5,686 bases of DNA from NCBI GenBank assembly GCA_949742895.1, contig CATJRT010000237.1, positions 1-5,686 of the forward strand, written 5' to 3'. Below, piece by piece: positions 1 to 5,224 of the stretch. The position numbers and the translations under genes are program-made. The stretch comes from an uncultured Eubacteriales bacterium. GTDB lineage: Bacteria; Bacillota_A; Clostridia; Oscillospirales; Oscillospiraceae. Position 1 is the first letter of the stretch. Each line of letters starts with the position of its first letter. The notes under the pieces are model-generated. The model was given only the letters and a program-made list of their open reading frames with translations, had not been told where the DNA came from and ran no database searches.

Positions 1-733
1 ACCGCAGTCGGCGGGTGTAGGCCCCGGCCTCCCGATGGATGATCGCTTTGGCATTGTTATCTACGCTGTTTGCCTCCCCACACAGGACGCTCTCGATTTG
101 CGCCGCCGTCATGGACAGGCCCAGGGAGCGGCGGATCTGCTCGGCGATCTCGTCCAGACAGCGGATCATGCCCAGCTCTAAACTGCGGCAGGGGGCGGCG
201 TTGGGGATACGGTTGTCCAGCCGCATCAGGTCCACAGTCCAGCCCCCGATGTCCGCCACGATGACGGAGGGTTCGTCCAGCAGCTCTGTCTGGGTGAGTA
301 CGGCGGCATATCCCTGGGGGAACAGGGATACCGCTTCGATGGTCACGGTGTAGGCCGCCCATTCATAGTGGAAGGACACCGGCTTGCCATCCCGCAACAG
401 ATATTCCCTGAACTTTTTCTTATCCCGCCCAAAGCTGGTGAGGGGCAGGCCCGCCGCCAGGTGAACAGCCGCCGTAGGTCCTGCCTGCCGGTGTTCCAAC
501 TCCTTTGCGATGGCCGCCAGGGTGAGCAGGTAGTAGTCCTCCGTCACCGTTTTGTCCTTTTGGAGCGGTTGGCGTCCGGTGCCCACCACATAGTACCTGC
601 CGTCCAGCTCCAGCACGTCCTTGCGGGTGTAGGGCTCGTGCTCGTATCCCACCAGGCCGGTGGAGAAGGAGAAATGGGTGGTTTTCGTGGCAGCGTACCC
701 ATGGTCCACCCCGATCATAACTGTGTTGCTCAT
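1..733 (-). CDS. ParM/StbA-like actin-fold ATPase, partial (runs off left edge)
   Basis: I translated this by hand from the ATG at 733-731. The frame stays open for 244 codons to the window edge, so the C-terminus is missing (ParM-type proteins are usually about 320 residues or more). Residues 7-17 (IGVDHGYAATK) match the phosphate-1 loop of the actin/Hsp70/ParM fold. Residues 161-169 (DIGGWTVDL) match the phosphate-2 loop, with the hallmark Asp-Ile-Gly-Gly. Residues 93-105 (AAGLPLTSFGRDK) resemble the conserved AxGLP segment of archaeal and plasmid actin-like proteins. Known relatives polymerise with ATP and push plasmid copies apart, usually with a DNA-binding adaptor such as ParR; no ParR is visible here. 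The start overlaps the DUF4240 stop as ATGA, and the ribosome site is weak, which suggests translational coupling. An alternative is another actin-like family such as Alp or AlfA. Confidence 0.88.
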   Translation of the reverse strand, partial: MSNTVMIGVDHGYAATKTTHFSFSTGLVGYEHEPYTRKDVLELDGRYYVVGTGRQPLQKDKTVTEDYYLLTLAAIAKELEHRQAGPTAAVHLAAGLPLTSFGRDKKKFREYLLRDGKPVSFHYEWAAYTVTIEAVSLFPQGYAAVLTQTELLDEPSVIVADIGGWTVDLMRLDNRIPNAAPCRSLELGMIRCLDEIAEQIRRSLGLSMTAAQIESVLCGEANSVDNNAKAIIHREAGAYTRRLR

Positions 734-738
734 CGTGC
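728..738 (-). repeat. 11-bp direct repeat, left copy, at the ParM-like start
   Basis: The minus strand reads GCACGATGAGC. The identical 11 bases occur at 1402-1412. Both copies lie on an ATGA stop/start overlap, so together they bracket exactly one gene, the DUF4240 gene. Confidence 0.6.
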
Positions 739-1407
739 GTCGTCTCGCTTTCGTTTCACTTTTTTACTTTTCGGCCCTTGCCGTGCCGCCTGAATGTCTG
801 GGTCGTTAAGATCCCAGTTGCAGAACGGCAGCGCAGTAAATGTTCTGATTTCCTCCGGTGTCAGGTATTTGGCGCACAGCCGGGGAAGGTAAAGGGGAAT
901 CTCCTCGTTGTTATAGAGGTAATTAACGCCCGTGCCGTACACGATGTCCTGTGCCAATTTCGTTTTCAACACCTGGATTTCAGCCAGATCGAAAATTTTA
1001 TAGATGGGCCGTCCAGTGAGTTCCTGATAGGCGGGCTTTCCCATATAGACAAGAGGCTCAAACAGGCGCTTCCGGTAGTCCGCTGCGTCTGCGAGGGTGT
1101 CTGGATCTCTCAGTGCCGCCATATACACTTCCTTACCCTGCCCCACCAGCCATCTGCGGAAATCAAGAAAGCCATATTCGGTGAAGCCATACCGGTCCAT
1201 GACGGCGGCTGCGCTCCACAATCCATACTGATGGGCCAGCTTTATGTAAGCGCTGGCAATGTCATCGAATTGTTTCGCCTGCTCCGGCCCCATGCCCATC
1301 AACTGTTCCATCAGCCATTCATTGGGGCCGCCCCGGTGCTCTTTGGCCTGATTGATTAGGGCCCAGAAGGTGTCCCGATCGATCTCCGTAATGGCAGGAT
1401 CGCTCAT
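730..1407 (-). CDS. DUF4240 domain-containing protein
   Basis: The product is 225 residues. Residues about 12-125 match the DUF4240 pattern: DTFWALINQAKE at 12-23, then YGLWSAAAVMDRYG at 61-74, YGFLDFRRWLVGQG at 78-91 and KEVYMAALRDPDTLAD at 92-107. The remaining 100 residues (KIFDLAEIQVLKT, PLYLPRLCAKYLTPEEI) are not recognised. The tail is very basic (KSKKVKRKR at 213-221) and may bind nucleic acid, which is inference. No biochemical function is known to me for DUF4240. The start follows GAGGTGA and overlaps the upstream stop as ATGA; its own stop overlaps the ParM-like start in the same way. GC content is about 47-48% in two sampled 60-base lines, against 63% in the ParM-like gene, so this gene may be a recent arrival. 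Confidence 0.88.
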   Translation of the reverse strand: MSDPAITEIDRDTFWALINQAKEHRGGPNEWLMEQLMGMGPEQAKQFDDIASAYIKLAHQYGLWSAAAVMDRYGFTEYGFLDFRRWLVGQGKEVYMAALRDPDTLADAADYRKRLFEPLVYMGKPAYQELTGRPIYKIFDLAEIQVLKTKLAQDIVYGTGVNYLYNNEEIPLYLPRLCAKYLTPEEIRTFTALPFCNWDLNDPDIQAARQGPKSKKVKRKRDDAR

Positions 1408-1412
1408 CGTGC
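1402..1412 (-). repeat. 11-bp direct repeat, right copy, at the DUF4240 start
   Basis: The minus strand reads GCACGATGAGC, identical to 728-738. It holds the stop of the 211-residue gene and the start of the DUF4240 gene. Confidence 0.6.
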
Positions 1413-2039
1413 TTCACCTCGTTTTTTCTCGTTTTTTTGCTGGAACAGCCCCCTCGCCTGCTCTGGCGCGGGGGACAGGATAGACTGGAACCCCAGATTT
1501 TCCAGCGTCTTGACATACAGCTCCCGCTCAAATTCTTGGTATTCCGGGGTGGTGGCGTCCACCTTGCCCAGCACCGCCTTTTCATAGCAGGCGCCGGGGA
1601 CAACCTCCCACGTTACCGCGTGGAACTGGGCGGCGGTGAGGTAGCGCAGGAGCATATGCCCATCCGCCGCCTCAAATAGTCCCCGTTTATCCTCATAGGG
1701 GAATTGGGTGTAAATATTGATACCGGTGAGGCGCTTTGCCGCATGAAACATGGTTATGCCGTATCTGTCCAAATATGGGGCGATCAGCCCATAAAACCGC
1801 TTCATTTCCTCTGTGGATGACACCTTGGGACTGACAGCCAGAAGCGCGGAGCGAAATTCACCGGCCTCGTTTCGAAGTTTCTCACACTCACGCTCAAACA
1901 GGAATTTATCAAGTTCCGCTTGGTCAACGCATTCGGCCAATTCCTGTTCAATTTGGGCGGAGTGCTGCTGTTCAGCTTCCATTTCCCGCAGGAGATCCGG
2001 GTGCGTCAGTACAGCACGGAGGTTTTTCCAAAAGTCCAT
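1404..2039 (-). CDS. Uncharacterised 211-residue protein with N-terminal coiled coil
   Basis: I do not recognise the family. The ATG at 2039 was chosen because it lies 2 bases after the stop of the upstream gene and has a purine-rich site (AAAGGCGGG) just before it; the frame is open further upstream but would overlap that gene by about 150 bases. Residues about 15-65 are rich in Glu, Gln and Leu (EMEAEQQHSAQIEQELAECV) and look like a coiled coil. Residues 78-185 look like a folded domain with FYGLIAPYLDRYGITMFHAAKR and a distinctive AVLGKVDATTPEYQEFERELYVKTLENLGF stretch (155-184, broken by no gaps). The tail is basic (QKNEKKRGEAR). There is no signal peptide or membrane segment, so it is probably cytoplasmic. 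GC is about 50-52% in sampled lines, lower than in most neighbours. Confidence 0.8.
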   Translation of the reverse strand: MDFWKNLRAVLTHPDLLREMEAEQQHSAQIEQELAECVDQAELDKFLFERECEKLRNEAGEFRSALLAVSPKVSSTEEMKRFYGLIAPYLDRYGITMFHAAKRLTGINIYTQFPYEDKRGLFEAADGHMLLRYLTAAQFHAVTWEVVPGACYEKAVLGKVDATTPEYQEFERELYVKTLENLGFQSILSPAPEQARGLFQQKNEKKRGEAR

Positions 2040-2041
2040 GC

Positions 2042-2425
2042 TTATCCCGCCTTTCTGAACTTGGTCAGAAATCGGTCCAGCACATGGATACGACCCTGCA
2101 CCTTGGCGGCGGACACGTCCAGCCCGCTCATCTGGCCCTGGATGCGGCGGCGGATGGCCTTCAGCGCCTGCTGGTCGTTGCAGCACTCCACCACCACATA
2201 CTCGCTGCCGTGGGCCAGCACCTCCCGTTTGCCCGTCTCGTCCCGGATGCTGGCCATCAGCCGTTGACCTAAACGCTTGCGGTAGCTGTCTTGGAGCGCC
2301 CCATCGTCGCCGCGCACATCGTATTTTGCCAGAATGGCAGCGATCTCCCCGGAGCTGATCCGCATTTCGGTGAACAGCCGGTCCATGATCTCCGCCTCCG
2401 CCTGGGGCGGCAGGATGGGCTTCAT
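2042..2425 (-). CDS. Uncharacterised 127-residue mobile-element protein
   Basis: The start at 2425 overlaps the upstream stop as ATGA and is preceded by AAGGGGG about 8 bases away. A longer open frame to 2602 exists, but it would lie wholly inside the upstream gene, so I rejected it. The protein is small, charged and mostly helical in appearance. A helical N-terminal part (residues 10-35) is followed by SYRKRLGQRLMASIRDETGK (47-66), EYVVVECCNDQ (75-85) and a basic C-terminal helix region (ALKAIRRRIQGQMSGLD, 87-103). From memory this layout, with a 'RxMASIRDExGxRE' core followed by a paired helical tail, recurs in unnamed Firmicutes phage and element proteins, but I cannot name a family. Basic helices make nucleic-acid binding possible. 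It sits in the five-gene coupled run. Confidence 0.8.
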   Translation of the reverse strand: MKPILPPQAEAEIMDRLFTEMRISSGEIAAILAKYDVRGDDGALQDSYRKRLGQRLMASIRDETGKREVLAHGSEYVVVECCNDQQALKAIRRRIQGQMSGLDVSAAKVQGRIHVLDRFLTKFRKAG

Positions 2426-2928
2426 CGTTCTGCCCCCTTCTGCCTGAGCGCCTTGGCCTTTGATGGCATATGGCGGGCTGGGTCGGGTGTACCTTGGGCC
2501 AGCTCCGGGCCCAGCCCGTTCACATACCGGATCATCTCCCGCACATTGCCGCACTGGAACTCCGGCTCCTGGAAGCCGTACCGCTCCGTGTACAACACCC
2601 ACTTGGCGTTTTCGTGGGGGCAGTCCAGCGTTATCAAGAAGTATTTCCCGTCCCGCTCCCCGGCCAGCGGCTCAAACCGCGCATCGTCATACAGCGGACC
2701 ATCCATGGGGCAATTATTTTTGAACCAGACATAGTAATTGTCCAGGATGAATGGATCGGTGATGCCCATGACTGCGGGGGCGATCTGCTTCAGGCGGCCC
2801 GCCAGGGACTCGTCCCGGCAGAACCAGTCATACCAGCCCGCCTCGATCTGGACGGATCGGGCCTTATCGCTGAACGCGCCCATCCGGTACATCGTCTGCC
2901 ACTGGCGGACAGAGACATTTTCACGCAC
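2422..2928 (-). CDS. Conserved uncharacterised mobile-element protein, 168 residues
   Basis: No function can be assigned. I favour the GTG at 2928 over the ATG at 2934: a strong ribosome site (GGGGAGGG, 2942-2935) touches the ATG but lies 7 bases from the GTG. Counting from the GTG, the aromatic block GWYDWFCRD is at 31-39, YYVWFKNNCP at 65-74, a GPLYDDARF segment at 77-85, and LDCPHENAKWVLYTERYGF at 101-119. The high Trp/Tyr/Phe content and scattered Cys suggest a compact globular domain. I recall similar YDWFCRD...VWFKNNCP...GPLYDD proteins in Firmicutes elements and phages, all unnamed. The last 25 residues are polar and basic. This is the first gene of the coupled run; its stop overlaps the next start as ATGA. 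Confidence 0.8.
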   Translation of the reverse strand: MRENVSVRQWQTMYRMGAFSDKARSVQIEAGWYDWFCRDESLAGRLKQIAPAVMGITDPFILDNYYVWFKNNCPMDGPLYDDARFEPLAGERDGKYFLITLDCPHENAKWVLYTERYGFQEPEFQCGNVREMIRYVNGLGPELAQGTPDPARHMPSKAKALRQKGAER

Positions 2929-2965
2929 CGTCATCCCTCCCCAGCTTCAGCGTTTGTTTTTTCAA
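2921..2965 (-). other. Possible 14-codon leader ORF overlapping the next start
   Basis: A TTG at 2965 is preceded by GAGGTG (2976-2971) with 5 bases between. It opens a reading frame MKKQTLKLGRDDGA that ends in TGA at 2923-2921, just past the start of the 168-residue gene. It could be a coupling leader or simply chance; composition alone cannot decide. Confidence 0.2.
2935..2942 (-). promoter_or_regulatory. Strong ribosome binding site that argues for a GTG start
   Basis: The minus strand reads GGGGAGGG directly next to the ATG at 2934. The core GGAGG (2940-2936) leaves only one base to that ATG but seven to the GTG at 2928. The in-frame sequence upstream reaches a stop codon at once with no other start. 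Confidence 0.6.
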
Positions 2966-3000
2966 TCAGACACCTCGTTTCGTATGGATTTTTGTTCTTT

Positions 3001-3876
3001 TTAGGCGCTGTTGGCCTGCATCGTGTAGTGGTTCTCCTTGGAGGCCGGGGCGTCGAACAGCGCCGCCAGCAGGTATGCCTTGGTGTTGCGCACCCGGGTC
3101 TTGTTTTCCAGGATGGCGTCCAGCAGGCGTTCGATGTGGGAGCTGTTGATCTGCGCGAACCGCTCCCGCACCAGCGTCGTGGGATATTCCCGGTTCCGCC
3201 CGATGCGGATGGTGGGGCTCTCCGTCAGGGCGGCCTCCAGCATGATCTCCACAAACTCATCCACCTGCTCCCGGTTCTCCACGGTGCGGATACAGCCGTA
3301 CTCGATCTGCGCCCTGATCCGCTCCAGCTCCGAATGTACGTCGGGACAGGGCCTGTTCTCCGCACAGCCCGCCCCGCTGGGCGCGCCCGCGCGGGCGTTC
3401 CGTCCTTCTGTCTGTCGGGATAGATTAGTTTTTGATCGATTCGTACTTACTTGATTAGTATTTAATTGCGCGGGCTTCGCCGCACATGGCGCTGCCGCAT
3501 CCGGCCCCGCCATATACGGGTTTTCCGGACGTGGCAAAGGCATATCCGGCCCCTCCGGTTGCGGTGGCGGCGTATCCGGCTCGATGGGCTGCTCATAGAT
3601 CACATATTCGGTATCGGTGATCCGCCCATTTGCCCCGCGAAGCTGGCGGCGGACGATGTAACCCGCCTGCTCCAGCTCCCGGATGGCGGAGCCGATAGCG
3701 TCCACGCCCTCCTTGCAGATGGCGGCCAGCCCCCGAGTGGTGTAGTTCCAGGACTCCGGCAGGGACAGCATGATGGACAGCAGGCCCTTGGCTTTCAGGG
3801 ACAGGCCGGTGTCCTTTAAATGATGGTTGCTCATGACGGTATAATCCCGCGTCCGTTCCACTCTGAAAATTGCCAT
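3001..3876 (-). CDS. Winged-helix (HTH) protein with C-terminal DUF6017, probable replication-type protein
   Basis: The product is 291 residues. Residues 1-97 (DYTVMSNHHLKD at 11-22, LSLKAKGLLSIMLSLPESW at 25-43, then LAAICKEGVDAIGSAIRELEQAGYI) are the typical winged-helix N-terminus of this element family, similar in layout to RepA-type initiators. A Pro-rich linker follows (about 98-135), then an Asn/Thr/Ser repeat stretch at 139-153, then a DUF6017-type C-terminal domain at about 200-280 (REQVDEFVEIMLEAAL, YPTTLVRERFAQI, HIERLLDAILENKTRVRNTKAYLLAALFD). The role is probably binding element DNA for replication or its control; this is inferred from the fold and setting, not shown. The ATG at 3876 has GGAG at 3890-3887, 10 bases away. 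The gene stands alone between a terminator hairpin and a 72-base gap. Confidence 0.87.
   Translation of the reverse strand: MAIFRVERTRDYTVMSNHHLKDTGLSLKAKGLLSIMLSLPESWNYTTRGLAAICKEGVDAIGSAIRELEQAGYIVRRQLRGANGRITDTEYVIYEQPIEPDTPPPQPEGPDMPLPRPENPYMAGPDAAAPCAAKPAQLNTNQVSTNRSKTNLSRQTEGRNARAGAPSGAGCAENRPCPDVHSELERIRAQIEYGCIRTVENREQVDEFVEIMLEAALTESPTIRIGRNREYPTTLVRERFAQINSSHIERLLDAILENKTRVRNTKAYLLAALFDAPASKENHYTMQANSA
3418..3462 (-). repeat. Three degenerate 15-bp direct repeats (iteron-like) in the DUF6017 gene linker
   Basis: In coding orientation three 15-base units start at 3462, 3447 and 3432. Each contains AC(T/G)AATC at the same place (ACTAATC, ACGAATC, ACTAATC) and encodes (N/S/K)-T-N-(Q/R/L)-(V/S). 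The patch is clearly AT-rich between GC-rich flanks. It may be a protein-level linker repeat, an origin-type iteron set, or both. Confidence 0.5.
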
Positions 3877-3906
3877 TTCTTAAACACTCCAATCAAACAA
3901 ATATAA

Positions 3907-3934
3907 GGGCCGGAGCGCGTCAGCGCCCCGGCCC
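3907..3934 (-). terminator. Intrinsic terminator after the SSB-ParB-DUF4314 unit
   Basis: The arms GGGCCGGGGCGC and GCGCTCCGGCCC pair over 12 bp with one G-U and a 4-base loop (TGAC). On the minus strand TTATATTTG follows, a short interrupted T-tract. On the plus strand a run of six T begins six bases after the stem, so it could act both ways. It lies only 30 bases before the DUF6017 gene start, too close for a full promoter between them, so that gene either depends on read-through or has its promoter upstream of the hairpin. Confidence 0.7.
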
Positions 3935-3982
3935 AGCCGATTTTTTATTATGATAAATGACGGCAAGCGGCCGCCTGCTCAT
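3920..3982 (-). other. Possible 20-residue coupled micro-ORF running into the terminator
   Basis: The DUF4314 stop overlaps an ATG at 3982 as ATGA, in the same ACGATGAGC context seen at two other gene junctions. The frame encodes [20 protein letters not shown] and stops with the TGA in the loop of the terminator hairpin. It may be a small peptide gene, the remnant of a lost gene, or chance. Confidence 0.2.
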
Positions 3983-4284
3983 CGTTCTTGTCCGCCGCCT
4001 CCGGCTTTGTGCCGGGAATTGGGCCTGTCATGGGCGTTGGGACCAGCCTTTTCGGGCTCGTCCGGCGGCAGGACGGTGAAAACATCCTTGCCCGGCACCA
4101 ACCCCAGGCCCCGGCCATTGTCCCATTTGATGTGCAGGGTGCCCGCATCGTCGATGTCAAACAGGGTTCCCCTGGTCCCAGGCTCGACAGGCCGCGGGTC
4201 GTCCACCATCTCCACCAGTTCGATCCTGGAGCCAACGGGGTACCGCGCCCGCAAAGCGTCCAGCCGTTCCCTTCGGATCATCAT
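3979..4284 (-). CDS. DUF4314 domain-containing protein
   Basis: The product is 101 residues. Residues 15-72 match DUF4314: [15 protein letters not shown] (15-29), then [32 protein letters not shown] (34-65) and KDVFTVL (66-72). The family is a small beta-rich domain found in Firmicutes mobile elements, often near ssb, parB and replication genes; its function is not known. The tail from 73 is polar, Pro/Gly-rich and probably disordered. I chose the ATG at 4284, which lies four bases after the ParB-like stop with a G-rich ribosome site overlapping that stop. An ATG immediately follows at 4281 and could be used instead. A longer open frame to 4356 would overlap the ParB-like gene and has no such site. 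Confidence 0.88.
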   Translation of the reverse strand: MMIRRERLDALRARYPVGSRIELVEMVDDPRPVEPGTRGTLFDIDDAGTLHIKWDNGRGLGLVPGKDVFTVLPPDEPEKAGPNAHDRPNSRHKAGGGGQER

Positions 4285-4286
4285 GT

Positions 4287-4297
4287 CCTCACCCCCC
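4287..4297 (-). promoter_or_regulatory. Ribosome binding site of the DUF4314 gene, overlapping the ParB-like stop
   Basis: The minus strand reads GGGGGGTGAGG, in which TGA is the stop of the ParB-like gene. The ATG follows two bases later. This placement supports coupled translation and decides against the longer DUF4314 frame. Confidence 0.5.
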
Positions 4298-5224
4298 TTC
4301 TGTGCCGCCCACCTCAATGGGCAGCATCTTCTCCAAAATATCCGCGATGGCGGCAAACACCCCGGACAGCTCCCGGGCCTCCTTGACCGAGTCCTCGATC
4401 TCGTCCTGCCTCATCCGGGCGCCCTCCACCCAGAGCCGCACATTTTCCTCGCTGGGGGTGAGCAGCACCGCCCGCTCAAAGGCTTTGCAGAACAGCCCCG
4501 CCACCTTGCCCCGGTGCTCAGCCTCAACGTCCAGCACCCGGATCTCCTTTTTTGCCTTGAGCAGCTCCACCGCCTGGGCGGCGGCCTCGGCCCGCTGCTC
4601 CTCCGGTACATCCTGGAGCTGGCGGGTCAGGTTGTAACCCTGGTTGATGGACAGGTCGCCGCTGTCCAAAGCCTCCCGGATGGGGGCGGGAGCATGCTCG
4701 TCGATCTGCATCACCTTGCCCATGGTACGCTCACCCAAGCCCACCGCTTCGGCCAGCTCTTTGCGGGTGTTTACAGCAGAAATCGGGTTTGGCAATATTG
4801 CCAAACCCGATTTTGCTTCCTCGCTTTTTTGGTCCCCGCCTCCTGCGGCCATATTTTCCCTCGCCCTGGCTTCAACGTCAGGCTTCAGTTTGAGTGCGAT
4901 CTTGCCCAGCTCCCACTTGTCCAGGTTGCGCCGCCCCTTCTGGGTATCCAGCACCCACTGCTTTGCCTCCAGCATATCTGCGAATGAAAACACAGCTATT
5001 TTATACGGGATGCTGTGTTTCACGCACAGTTCCTGCCGGTTGTGGCCGTCGATGATGGCCATATCCTCGTTGACGATGATGGGCGAGTAACAGCCGTTGG
5101 CCAGCAGATCCGCCTCCAGCGCGGCCAGCTGCTCCCCCGTCAGCGGGGGGAGCAGCTGGGCCATCTCAGGGAGTACAACGGGGGAGCGGTCCCCGCTGCT
5201 GTACTCGATGCCGGTGTTGCGCAT
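4289..5224 (-). CDS. ParB/Spo0J-family N-terminal domain protein
   Basis: The product is 311 residues. Residues about 18-105 form a ParB N-terminal (ParB/sulfiredoxin) domain: [24 protein letters not shown], then [12 protein letters not shown] (56-67), whose DGHNR takes the place of the GxRR nucleotide-binding motif, and [32 protein letters not shown]. Residues about 153-205 form a helix-turn-helix region ([22 protein letters not shown]). The rest (215-305) is charged and helical, with coiled-coil character. ParB proteins load on a parS site and, with CTP, spread or slide along DNA; related element proteins may instead act as regulators. No ParA is visible. The start overlaps the SSB stop as TAATG, and the ribosome site is weak, so translation is probably coupled. 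Two strong inverted repeats lie within the gene. Confidence 0.9.
   Translation of the reverse strand: MRNTGIEYSSGDRSPVVLPEMAQLLPPLTGEQLAALEADLLANGCYSPIIVNEDMAIIDGHNRQELCVKHSIPYKIAVFSFADMLEAKQWVLDTQKGRRNLDKWELGKIALKLKPDVEARARENMAAGGGDQKSEEAKSGLAILPNPISAVNTRKELAEAVGLGERTMGKVMQIDEHAPAPIREALDSGDLSINQGYNLTRQLQDVPEEQRAEAAAQAVELLKAKKEIRVLDVEAEHRGKVAGLFCKAFERAVLLTPSEENVRLWVEGARMRQDEIEDSVKEARELSGVFAAIADILEKMLPIEVGGTEGG
4780..4813. repeat. Perfect 34-bp palindrome inside the ParB-like gene
   Basis: The half-site AAATCGGGTTTGGCAAT (4780-4796) is followed by its exact reverse complement (4797-4813), with no spacer and no mismatch. It encodes residues 138-148 ([11 protein letters not shown]) between the ParB domain and the helix-turn-helix. 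The codons here end in A or T more often than in the GC-rich flanks, so the palindrome itself seems to be under selection or recently inserted. Confidence 0.85.
5125..5159. repeat. Inverted repeat with perfect 14-bp arms near the 5' end of the ParB-like gene
   Basis: The arm CCAGCTGCTCCCCC (5125-5138) is repeated inverted at 5146-5159 with a 7-base loop. It encodes residues 22-34 ([13 protein letters not shown]) of the ParB-like protein and would form a very stable GC-rich hairpin in the mRNA, about 65 bases after the start codon. No T-tract follows, so it is not a standard terminator. Confidence 0.75.

Noticed and set aside
57..362. 101-codon open frame on the minus strand
   Set aside because: It is a different frame of the ParM-like gene, whose own frame is open from 733 to the edge and carries the nucleotide-binding motifs.
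778..1359. 193-codon open frame on the plus strand
   Set aside because: It is the antisense of the DUF4240 gene, which matches a known domain and is coupled to both neighbours.
1418..1438. A-rich tandem repeat (AAAAAACGAG twice) with an in-frame A AAA AAC slippery heptamer at the end of the 211-residue gene
   Set aside because: A minus-one shift would change only the last few residues before another stop, and no downstream frame is joined, so programmed frameshifting has no visible purpose here.
3384..3397. 14-bp palindrome CGCCCGCGCGGGCG in the DUF6017 gene
   Set aside because: It is simple GC-alternating sequence coding for a low-complexity Ala/Arg/Gly linker, so chance symmetry is likely.
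2470..3423. 317-codon open frame on the plus strand
   Set aside because: It is antisense to the 168-residue gene and the DUF6017 gene and crosses their intergenic gap, with no recognisable domain and no ribosome site.
3950..4987. 345-codon open frame on the plus strand
   Set aside because: It lies antisense to the ParB-like and DUF4314 genes, whose domains are clear. The translation is rich in Pro, Leu, His and Arg without domain features, as expected for the reverse of a GC-rich gene.
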